From Candidatus Acidiferrales bacterium (GTDB lineage: Bacteria > Acidobacteriota > Terriglobia > Acidoferrales > UBA7541), in contig JASHYE010000415.1 in assembly GCA_030043155.1 (NCBI GenBank), positions 1 through 14,344 of the forward strand: 14,344 nt of DNA. Reading direction: 5' to 3'. Below, in pieces: positions 6,970-12,594 of this stretch. Position 1 is the first letter of the stretch; every line of letters starts with the position of its first letter. The position numbers were made by a program, and so were the translations under genes. A model generated the notes under the pieces. That model made no database searches, was not told the DNA's origin, and saw only the letters and a program-made list of their open reading frames with translations.

Positions 6970-7285
6970 CACCAAAATAGTACCCGAGGACAAACGCAAG
7001 GAGGGGGCCAAACACCGTCGAGGCAAACGTTCCTACCCCCTCAAGCATGGGAAGAACAGCACTTCCGATAATGTTGGCCTTGTCGTCAGATCCGCTGACC
7101 GGGGGAGGATGAAGGGCCATCATTGTGAACCCTCCGGCAAGGGAAACTGCAATAGTCCCGGCGAATATCCAAACGAGCAGTTGTGCCACTCGGTTTGCCC
7201 CTTCCGCTTTCACCTTCTCGGGAGGAGGTTCCAAGTAAGACGACGACTCGGGAATATCTGCTAGTTGTACTTCGTCATCAGGCAT
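6953..7285 (-). CDS. Small two-helix membrane protein
   Basis: 110 residues: an acidic, proline-rich N-terminal tail (about 30 residues, starts MPDDEVQLADIPESS), a first transmembrane helix at about 34-57 (VAQLLVWIFAGTIAVSLAGG), a polar loop with HPPPVSGSDDKAN, a second helix at about 85-105 (STVFGPLLAFVLGYYFG), and a basic end (EKKTT). Both tails are probably cytoplasmic. AGGGGTGG precedes the ATG at suitable spacing. It follows the 64-aa gene by 11 bases, so they form one operon. I recognise no family; small membrane proteins like this are often effectors or accessory proteins in islands, but no function is claimed. Confidence 0.6.
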   Translation of the reverse strand: MPDDEVQLADIPESSSYLEPPPEKVKAEGANRVAQLLVWIFAGTIAVSLAGGFTMMALHPPPVSGSDDKANIIGSAVLPMLEGVGTFASTVFGPLLAFVLGYYFGEKKTT

Positions 7286-7296
7286 TGCGCCACCCC

Positions 7297-7491
7297 TTAA
7301 GCCGGAACAGATCTGTCGTCGTCGAGCGATTCATCTTTTGGCAAGTTTTTTAGGTCCATTTGGCCGTTAGCTGGGACGGGACGCAAAACAAGTTGTGGAA
7401 TACTGTCTATCGTAACTTCGAGGTCTTCCACTTTTACCTCTGGTCTCCGCAACTCTTGCTTCGAGAAACAATCCTTACGCTTCGTGCTCAA
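7297..7491 (-). CDS. 64-aa hypothetical protein
   Basis: A small, charged, soluble protein (starts MSTKRKDCFSKQELRRPEV, ends DESLDDDRSVPA) with a likely short beta stretch (VEDLEVTIDSIPQLVLRPV). The start is a TTG with no clear ribosome site, which lowers confidence. It is placed 11 bases before the two-helix membrane protein and in the same direction. No domain recognised. Confidence 0.45.
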   Translation of the reverse strand: MSTKRKDCFSKQELRRPEVKVEDLEVTIDSIPQLVLRPVPANGQMDLKNLPKDESLDDDRSVPA

Positions 7492-8025
7492 ATGGCTCGC
7501 CCGGCCAAGCTCAGTAGGTTCAGACCTGTATGAGTTTCCAAGTACAAGAAAGGGATCAGATCTAGCGAAAGAACTCCACGAGATATGGCCATGGGCTGGC
7601 TACCTTCTTTCGAGAAACCACGCCGCTTGAGTCCTAGTAACCTTCGTTTGAGGTGTGTAATATCACTTCGATAACTGCGGAGTCAATTCATTCTTTTCGT
7701 TGCAAATGCACGTTCACCTTGGTCTTTGTTGACCTATTTGTTGGCTTGCTTCCACGTTTTGTAAGACTCGCAATTTAGAACCTATCCCACGGCTGAAAGT
7801 CCCACAAACTTTGCAAGCAGTGCCCAATGCCTTGGATGCGGCAAGCGCTTCTTCCTGCCAATTTCGGTAGCATGGAGGCAACGAGATTTGAAGCTGTTTC
7901 GGGTTAGGGTGTGAACGCTGATTCCCATTAGTTCAAGCCGAATCTCCCACCCAAGCCGCACGTCTCGCAATGTGTCAAACCAGGAGTTGGCGGTTTTCCG
8001 CTTCCAAATCTTGAGAAGGTTACGT
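7492..8025. other. Poorly coding stretch with a possible HTH fragment
   Basis: About 530 bases between the two-gene operon and the HEPN-type gene. Nothing is supported on the plus strand. On the minus strand one frame (7970-7782) shows HTH-like residues and is listed separately. No promoter, hairpin with T-run or repeat stood out in 7492-7780. Confidence 0.4.
7782..7970 (-). pseudogene. Possible XRE-like HTH fragment
   Basis: The minus-strand frame encodes LGWEIRLELMGISVHTLTR and, further on, ATEIGRKKRLPHPRHWALLA plus a FVGLS tail, which together resemble a Cro/C1-type helix-turn-helix (R..R...G.S...L.R ... E.GR..P...W..LA..VGLS). Only TTG (7970) and one internal ATG are available as starts, there is no ribosome site, and the frame stays open back to the end of the neighbouring HEPN-type gene. 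It may be a decayed regulator, or a real small gene with a non-standard start. Confidence 0.3.
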
Positions 8026-9306
8026 TCACTCGGCCTGCGTTAGCAGGCACAAGGTGTCGCCTATGCTCTTTAGCAGGTGTGCTGTATTCCTCATGACCTC
8101 AAGATTCTTGGTCCAGAAGCTGGATTGAACAAAACGCTCACCGGCGCGCGTGAATTCGACGAATGCCTTGATGAGGGCCTCGTCCTCATATTCAAAGTGA
8201 TTCGCATTCTTCTTTCCGCTGAACTCTGAAAAGAAGGTCAGCTCGATAGCGCCGAGCGGAACACCAGTAAGTGGAACTTTCAGCGTCTTCGAGAATGGAA
8301 ATAGGTTATGAAATGAACGGTTTCTGGCGCTTCCAATCATAGACCGATAAGCTTTGAGCGAGGCCTTATTTTCCGATTTCGACCATGGTAATTGGTGAAA
8401 TGAGTGAGAAAGCTCGAGCCACTCCACGATCGTGCACCAGAACAACACAGGCTTCAAATCGCACATTCTTGTGAGCAGCTGAAGGATTTTCGATGCGTCA
8501 GTCGAAAAGTTATAAGAAATCCGTAGGATGTTGTTGAAATCATCCGGGCCCTTTGTGGGCTCTCCGTGACACTTCGAAAGAGATTTCTCGTACTCTCCAA
8601 TCTGGCTGGCTAGGACGGAGATGATTGAATCCAGGAGATTCCCCTCTTGGATTTTGGCATGTGCAGGCAGATTCACGATGGCGTAAGACTGGGCGCGCAG
8701 CTTTTCCAGAGCCTTCGCGAACTTCACTGGCAGGTCGACCGGTGGCGAACCTGTGGGTTCAGGTGCCTCTGCAGCCTTTCGTTCTAGCTCGATCCATAAA
8801 GCTTCCTCGTTATTGACATCCTTGACGAAGATCGCTTCGTTGTTTATCGCGAGAGTCGGTGCCTGCGAGGGACTCAGAACGAGCCTCTTGAACGGCCCCA
8901 ACTCAAAAGGAACCTCCACCTCAATATCGTCGCGGATATTTCCGATCAGAATATAGGGAAGCTTTCCGAAGCAGCTCACTGCTTTCGGCAGGGCAAGATC
9001 GAGCCCCTCGATGTCTCTAGGCTTCGACTTGGCCGAGAAAAATTTGAAATCGTCGTTAAATTTTAGATTCCGCCCAATGCAGATGTCCTTCGTCAGCAAT
9101 TCCGCCGAGGGACCGAACGGCATACAAAGATACTGAGCGTTTTTGTGCGTTCCAAGTTCTTCTCGAAATAGGAAGGAATTGTTCAGGGCAACCATGCCTT
9201 CCTTCAGCGACTTCTCCTTTGACATGGCTTGCTTGAACGTCGGCGTGCCAACGATATAAGAAACACCGGAGGCGATTCTCTCGGTGAGTCGTTTTTCGAC
9301 CCGCAT
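8026..9306 (-). CDS. HEPN-motif protein, candidate ribonuclease-type effector
   Basis: A 426-residue soluble protein from the ATG at 9306 (433 from GTG at 9327). The C-terminal third is helical and contains ARNRSFHNL, an R-N-x-x-x-H element (Arg328 to His333 in the ATG version) that matches the Rx4-6H active-site motif of HEPN domains, with the typical Asn after Arg. A long helix with KAYRSMIGSA leads into it and further helices follow (residues 370-420). HEPN proteins are commonly metal-independent RNases in abortive infection and toxin systems; this gene having that activity is inference from the motif. The N-terminal 200 residues look like an alpha/beta domain of unknown type. No antitoxin gene is directly coupled. 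GTGAGG precedes the ATG by three bases only. A promoter candidate lies upstream. Confidence 0.65.
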   Translation of the reverse strand: MRVEKRLTERIASGVSYIVGTPTFKQAMSKEKSLKEGMVALNNSFLFREELGTHKNAQYLCMPFGPSAELLTKDICIGRNLKFNDDFKFFSAKSKPRDIEGLDLALPKAVSCFGKLPYILIGNIRDDIEVEVPFELGPFKRLVLSPSQAPTLAINNEAIFVKDVNNEEALWIELERKAAEAPEPTGSPPVDLPVKFAKALEKLRAQSYAIVNLPAHAKIQEGNLLDSIISVLASQIGEYEKSLSKCHGEPTKGPDDFNNILRISYNFSTDASKILQLLTRMCDLKPVLFWCTIVEWLELSHSFHQLPWSKSENKASLKAYRSMIGSARNRSFHNLFPFSKTLKVPLTGVPLGAIELTFFSEFSGKKNANHFEYEDEALIKAFVEFTRAGERFVQSSFWTKNLEVMRNTAHLLKSIGDTLCLLTQAE

Positions 9307-9347
9307 AATCCTCACCCGTTCTTGCACTCTCTAGATGGATCACCAAA

Positions 9348-9376
9348 TAGATATTAGTTCTCACTAAAATAGTCAA
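9348..9376 (-). promoter_or_regulatory. Candidate promoter of the HEPN-type gene with an inverted repeat in the spacer
   Basis: On the minus strand TTGACT (9376-9371) is followed after 17 bases by TATCTA (9353-9348), a weak -10. The spacer holds TTAGT-GAGA-ACTAA (9354-9367), an inverted repeat that could be a repressor site. The gene's start is about 40 bases downstream. Confidence 0.35.
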
Positions 9377-9402
9377 GCAGCTTGGCCTTGTCGTTGAAAG
9401 TC

Positions 9403-9426
9403 ACGATAGGGTCAGACCACTATCGT
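9403..9426. repeat. REP-like hairpin
   Basis: ACGATAG-GGTC-A-GACC-A-CTATCGT: outer arms of 7 and inner arms of 4 bases pair, with a single bulged A. The inner GGTCAGACC is the kind of core found in extragenic palindromes linked to REP-associated tyrosine transposases, but no transposase is in this window. There is no T-run, so it is not a standard terminator. Confidence 0.5.
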
Positions 9427-9565
9427 TGCTGTAGAGCGAGAACCAAGGAGTCAGCCTGTTCCAAGCGATGCTCAGTTTTGCGGGACAAGAAATTGCGGAC
9501 CGAAAACGGGCCCTGCTTTTTGTTAGGTTGTCGGTTGAGTGCGGCTACCGTGGTTAAAGATGATT

Positions 9566-9970
9566 CTAGTAAGATTCTCTATAGGCCGACACAACCCGTG
9601 CGCTTGGCCTTGCACCATTGACCTTGTTCTTTGCGGTTCTTCGATTCTGGCCAGAACTGCACAAGAGAAAATATACAAGAGAGGCACTTCGGCAGCGTCC
9701 GTGGTGGCACATAACAAGCATTTTCGTTCCCGGCCGCTTCATTGTTTTCTGATAAAAATTTAGTGCGCGACGGTAGAACCAGCGCGGACGCGGCTTTTTA
9801 TCATCGTGGAAGCGTAACCAAATATGCGGAAACTGCCGGACTCTTGCATTGGTGCTCCAACGCAGATTGATGATGTGCGTGATTCCCAGAGAGCGAAGTT
9901 TTTCGATGTGGCCCTTGGTTGTTACCGCGCTGCCAAATGCCAGCCGCTTGGTAACCCAAAACACCTTCAT
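9566..9970 (-). CDS. Dual-specificity protein phosphatase (CX5R type)
   Basis: A 134-residue cytosolic phosphatase of the cysteine-based PTP/DSP superfamily, the size of a bare catalytic domain. N-terminal strands and helix (FGSAVTTKGHIEKLRSLGIT, then HIINLR) are typical of DSPs. The P-loop is VMCHHGRCRSAS: Cys88 and Arg94 give CX5R, with the following Ser. Asp56 or Asp57 in WLRFHDD could be the general acid. The residue before the Cys is Met instead of the usual His. The C-terminal helix with NGARPSARVVSAYRESY ends as in complete family members. I start at the ATG at 9970; a TTG slightly upstream is possible and no good ribosome site is seen. It follows the serine recombinase on the same strand with about 100 bases between. 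The target (protein, RNA 5' end or lipid phosphate) cannot be told. Confidence 0.75.
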   Translation of the reverse strand: MKVFWVTKRLAFGSAVTTKGHIEKLRSLGITHIINLRWSTNARVRQFPHIWLRFHDDKKPRPRWFYRRALNFYQKTMKRPGTKMLVMCHHGRCRSASLVYFLLCSSGQNRRTAKNKVNGARPSARVVSAYRESY

Positions 9971-10026
9971 GCACTGCCCGCTTTTTGCCCAGGGCAAGGG
10001 CAGGCTGGCTGTTTATAAAACTGTTG

Positions 10027-10040
10027 TTTTACAAACGCAC
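10027..10040 (+). repeat. Left copy of an imperfect 14-bp direct repeat
   Basis: TTTTACAAACGCAC, 12 of 14 identical to TTTTGCAAACCCAC at 11115-11128. The two copies bracket the HTH/serine-recombinase gene pair and its non-coding flanks, about 1.1 kb apart. Confidence 0.3.
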
Positions 10041-10050
10041 TTTGCGCCAT

Positions 10051-10066
10051 TTTTGCACCTGCAAAA
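10051..10066. repeat. 16-bp inverted repeat with a 2-base centre, candidate recombinase site
   Basis: TTTTGCA-CC-TGCAAAA, perfect 7-base arms around a dinucleotide, directly after the recombinase stop codon (10067-10069). Small serine recombinases act at sites with inverted arms around a 2-base crossover, so this may be its site; a 3'-end RNA hairpin is the alternative. Confidence 0.4.
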
Positions 10067-10681
10067 TTAAGCACTTGCAGCCTTGCAACGGGCAGGGTTT
10101 TCTAAACGCGCTTTAGCAGCAACGTGCAGCGCTGTGGCTGGGGCCACGCCCAGGGCTGCCCCTACCGCCCGCCACGTTGCGCCTTGCGCCCGCAAACGCT
10201 TAATGGCTGCTGGGTCTACCGCCCTGCGCGGCCTGCCCAACCGCTTGCCCTTGGCCCGTGCATTACGCAGCCCAGCGCGCACGCGCTCCACAACCAGGCT
10301 GCGCTCAAGCTCGGCTACAGCACCCAAAACGGTGAACACCAATTTTCCTGCTGGAGTCGACGTATCAACTTGTTCGGACAGCGAAACGAAATCAATTCCC
10401 AGCGAGGAGAAAGTCTCCAGTGCGCGGAGCAGATGCGAGACGGAACGCGCAAAACGGTCGAAGCGCCAAACCACCACGGCGTCGAACTCTCGGCGGTGCG
10501 CATCGGCCAGCAAGCGATCAAGCTCTGGTCGCTTCTCCTTGATGCCCGATATCCCCGCATCCACATATTCCGCCGCAACCAACCAGCCGCGTCGCTGGCA
10601 GTACTGGCGCAATTCACGCAGTTGCATCTCGGGATCCTGGCCGTTGGCCGTGCTCACTCGGGCATAAATTGCGGTGTTCAT
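10067..10681 (-). CDS. Small serine recombinase (resolvase/invertase family)
   Basis: 204 residues from the ATG at 10681. The catalytic domain has IYARVST with the nucleophilic Ser10, the segment AEYVDAGISG, VVVWRFDRFARSV (Arg73, Asp75, Arg76, Arg79) and the long E-helix with AVAELERSLVVERVRAGL. The C-terminal part, GRPRRAVDPAAIKRL then ATWRAVGAALGVAPATALHVA, is a Hin/resolvase-type HTH. Catalytic residues look complete, so the enzyme should be able to cut and rejoin DNA. Its start codon overlaps the stop of the upstream HTH gene (ATGA), implying coupled translation. Codon use is visibly richer in G and C than the neighbouring genes. Whether it resolves, inverts or moves a segment is not shown by the window. 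Confidence 0.9.
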   Translation of the reverse strand: MNTAIYARVSTANGQDPEMQLRELRQYCQRRGWLVAAEYVDAGISGIKEKRPELDRLLADAHRREFDAVVVWRFDRFARSVSHLLRALETFSSLGIDFVSLSEQVDTSTPAGKLVFTVLGAVAELERSLVVERVRAGLRNARAKGKRLGRPRRAVDPAAIKRLRAQGATWRAVGAALGVAPATALHVAAKARLENPARCKAASA

Positions 10682-10920
10682 TCCATTCGACGCTTTGCGC
10701 CTTTCTTCCCTTTCTTGCATCCTCGCCCTTTGCAATAGATCTTCTGCTTTGCTTGCCGCAATCGTTCCATGTCCTCGCGGTACCATAGCCGCGTGGCTCG
10801 CCCGTCTACAATTTGCAGCTCTGGAGGCCGTATATCCTCGTCGGCTATCCAGCGTTGCAGCGTCATGAGCGAGATGCCCACAGCCTTAGCTGCGTATCGC
10901 GTTGTTACGGGCCATTGCAT
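10678..10920 (-). CDS. MerR-like HTH protein coupled to the recombinase
   Basis: 80 residues. The N-terminal half is a MerR/excisionase-like winged HTH: TTRYAAKAVGISLMTLQRWI, then a wing (PPELQIVDGRATRLWYRED) and a helix (MERLRQAKQ). The C-terminal 20 residues are very basic (CKGRGCKKGKKGAKRRME). It ends with ATGA shared with the recombinase start. In IS607-type transposases a MerR-like HTH is fused to the front of a serine recombinase; here the two parts are separate and the recombinase keeps its own C-terminal HTH, so this is not a plain IS607. The ATG is immediately preceded by a 22-bp palindrome and has no ribosome site, so it may be leaderless or start elsewhere. Confidence 0.75.
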   Translation of the reverse strand: MQWPVTTRYAAKAVGISLMTLQRWIADEDIRPPELQIVDGRATRLWYREDMERLRQAKQKIYCKGRGCKKGKKGAKRRME

Positions 10921-10942
10921 ATATGTGATATATATAACATAT
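10921..10942. promoter_or_regulatory. 22-bp near-perfect palindrome abutting the HTH gene start
   Basis: ATATGTGATATATATAAC plus ACAT-type end: arms ATATGT and ACATAT around an AT-rich centre; only one of the eleven base pairs mismatches (position 7 against 16). It touches the start codon at 10918-10920. Likely an operator for the HTH protein, or a recombination core site. Confidence 0.5.
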
Positions 10943-11265
10943 TTCCGAGCGCTTGTACAGCACTTTTTTCCATGAATTAGCCCTTTTGGGCCTTTAGGCT
11001 AGGGGGTATAGCTGGCCGCCTGTTTGCGTTGCGCCTCGTGTCCCTCAGGACGTTTGATAGGGGACTAAGGAGCTGTTTTTTGTGGGCCTAGTAGCGTTTT
11101 GTGGGTAAATGGGCTTTTGCAAACCCACAGCAAAACAAGGCAGGTGGCCTGGGGCAGGTCACCAGTGAAAATTGTGCCGATATTTAGGACCGCGTGATGT
11201 CCCGAATGAAGCCCTCATTCACCCGAGCAAAAAATAGTCAGCCTCTGTTCGTACACGCTGGCCTT
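10943..11265. other. Non-coding flank of the recombinase unit with hairpins
   Basis: No supported gene. It contains a CCC-TTTT-GGG hairpin at about 10982-10991, and an imperfect inverted repeat 11096-11136 (GTTTTG-TGGGT against ACCCA-CAG-CAAAAC with a three-base bulge). The loop of the second hairpin holds the right copy of the 14-bp direct repeat (11115-11128). This looks like element-end or recombination-site DNA. Confidence 0.35.
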
Positions 11266-11868
11266 CTACTCAACAGTCCATCCGCATGGTTTTGTTATCT
11301 GGTCTATGTACTGACTGAGGCCCTGCAAGTCAAAGTGAGCAATCACAGGATTTGCATTGAATGGCGTGAATTGAAAGAGCATTCTTTTAGCCTGAACCAT
11401 TTGCACGATCAAGCTATGGGTTGGATCTGTACTGTCCTCGAGATTCTCATGGGCTTCAAAGAGCGCATTCTGGTCGTCGGATTCAATCCATCCCTCACCA
11501 AACGACGGATTGTCATCAAATCGGATTATGACTTTGTGTTCTTCTAAAGGCTCTCCTTCGTAATCTTGCTCGACAGAGGCCGCCGTCCCCGTCCACACAT
11601 AGACTTGACTCTTTTCGCCATCACACGTGACGTGGAGAGTGGGTCTCGTCAGCTGAAGCCAGCCCTGTATGTCGTTGTCTGCCTCGATGCTTGCATCAAT
11701 AGTTTGCTGGTCGTTCATCGGATCATGCCCTGTCTTGATCTTCCATCCAGCACTCACAGGGGCAGTTGTAGCTGTCTGTCCAGCAGATCGCCTGGACCTG
11801 AACGCTCCGATCACAACCATCAGAGCGATTGCGGCAATAGCGGAAATAATCATGGGCTTACGTTCCAT
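11266..11868 (-). CDS. Membrane-anchored or exported VasI/TagO-like protein
   Basis: 200 residues from the ATG at 11868, which has GGAGG six bases upstream. Residues 7-23 form a hydrophobic signal anchor (IISAIAAIALMVVIGAF). The exported part has the pattern of the VasI/TagO family: GWKIKTGHDPMNDQQTIDAS near 45, then LHVTCDGEKSQVYVWTG, VIIRFDDN, and a WxESDDQNALFEA segment. TagO-like proteins were named from type VI secretion loci, but similar domains are widespread in phages and islands; no secretion genes are near. It is divergent from the XRE regulator and its C-box. Family assignment by pattern, moderate; function unknown. Confidence 0.55.
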   Translation of the reverse strand: MERKPMIISAIAAIALMVVIGAFRSRRSAGQTATTAPVSAGWKIKTGHDPMNDQQTIDASIEADNDIQGWLQLTRPTLHVTCDGEKSQVYVWTGTAASVEQDYEGEPLEEHKVIIRFDDNPSFGEGWIESDDQNALFEAHENLEDSTDPTHSLIVQMVQAKRMLFQFTPFNANPVIAHFDLQGLSQYIDQITKPCGWTVE

Positions 11869-11896
11869 GGAGCGCCTCCACATCTAGTCAAATGAT

Positions 11897-11921
11897 ACTC
11901 ATAGTCCGTGGACATATAAAC
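11897..11921 (+). promoter_or_regulatory. C-box operator for a controller-type regulator
   Basis: ACTCATAGTC (11897-11906), CGTG (11907-11910) and GACATATAAAC (11911-11921) give the layout of a C-protein double operator, GACTnnnAGTC-CGTG-GACTnnnAGTC, with the left half good and the right half degenerate. The core ATAGTCCGTG is the one known from restriction-modification controller operators such as that of C.Esp1396I (from memory). It lies 31 bases before the XRE gene. TATAAA within it could serve as a -10. Confidence 0.55.
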
Positions 11922-11952
11922 ACCGAAGCCTAAACATGACACGCAAAGGTAA

Positions 11953-12165
11953 ATGGAAGATATTCGAGTCCGTTTTGGAAGAGCTTTGCGCGTGCGGCGG
12001 CGCAAGCTTGGCGTGTCTCAGGAAGAGTTCGCCGATATGTGCGGCCTCGACCGGACTTACGTTGGCGGAATCGAACGCGGGGAACGGAACGTGGCGCTGG
12101 TCAACATTGAGAAAATCGCACGAGCGCTGAAAATCTCACCCTCAGAGTTGTTCCGAGCAGTTTGA
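11953..12165 (+). CDS. XRE-family regulator of the restriction-modification controller type
   Basis: A 70-residue single-domain HTH protein, the normal size for C proteins. The HTH is [20 protein letters not shown] and is followed by [26 protein letters not shown], the typical controller/orphan XRE pattern (R-T-Y...ERG.RN...L..IEKIA.AL). AAAGG precedes the ATG. C proteins delay restriction enzyme expression by activating and then repressing their own promoter; a C-box upstream fits that. No methylase or endonuclease gene is visible downstream (an RHS fragment follows on the other strand), so it is an orphan in this window or has lost its partners. Cysteine-free apart from one residue, no ligand domain. 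High confidence for XRE, moderate for the controller subtype. Confidence 0.85.
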   Translation: MEDIRVRFGRALRVRRRKLGVSQEEFADMCGLDRTYVGGIERGERNVALVNIEKIARALKISPSELFRAV

Positions 12166-12230
12166 TCACTGAGCTGCGCTGCCCGAAGCGCCGAACAATA
12201 TACTCACACGCAATATAAGCGTCACGTCCT

Positions 12231-12581
12231 TTACGGGTTGCGTGTACGCGCGCGAAAAAGGGACCACCCCGCTCGCCGACTATCCCAATAGCTTAGTCTT
12301 CCGCGAGTGCTGTCCGGGATTTGCTCTATTTCAAACCGCCCGAAGCTCGACGTGTAATATCGCGCGCCGAAGTTGTCGTTGCCCGTCTCTGCGTCGCGTT
12401 CTTTCCCCGTAAATTTGTAGTTCTGCGCGCAACTGTCGGTGAACACCCGCTCTCCCCCAAACGGGTAAAAGTCCGCGCTGTAGCACACCGCCCCTGCCGA
12501 AGTGGTCATCACCCGCGAGGTGCCCAGCCGGTCCGCATGCGTGAAGAATGTTGTCGCGCTCAGACCGGAGGATCCGACTGG
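12231..12581 (-). pseudogene. RHS/YD-repeat core fragment
   Basis: The minus-strand frame from 12581 to the stop at 12231 contains the end of an RHS core: HADRLGTSRVMTTS, YPFGGE, YKFTGKERDAETG and NDNFGARYYTSSFGRF. The match stops at about 12333, where the usual SPD... continuation is replaced by unrelated residues. Upstream the frame meets a TAG at 12582-12584, and the remainder of the core is missing. So it is a piece of about 75 recognisable codons cut at both ends. RHS proteins are large, toxin-tipped filaments or shells; loose core fragments like this are common scars of tip exchange. It lies just past the end of the 362-aa gene, which finishes at 12595. Confidence 0.8.
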
Positions 12582-12594
12582 CTATTCGCCAGGA

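Noticed and set aside
7810..7820. TTTGCAAGCAG, an 11-base match to the anticodon part of the tRNA-Ala fragment
   Set aside because: Only 11 bases, with no T-arm or acceptor sequence following; an 11-base match by chance in a window of this size is not unlikely.
10083..10738. Long plus-strand open frames opposite the serine recombinase
   Set aside because: Shadows of a GC-rich coding strand; the minus-strand protein has complete catalytic motifs.
11194..11547. 117-codon plus-strand frame opposite the VasI/TagO-like gene
   Set aside because: The opposite strand has a signal anchor, GGAGG and family-like motifs; this frame has none.
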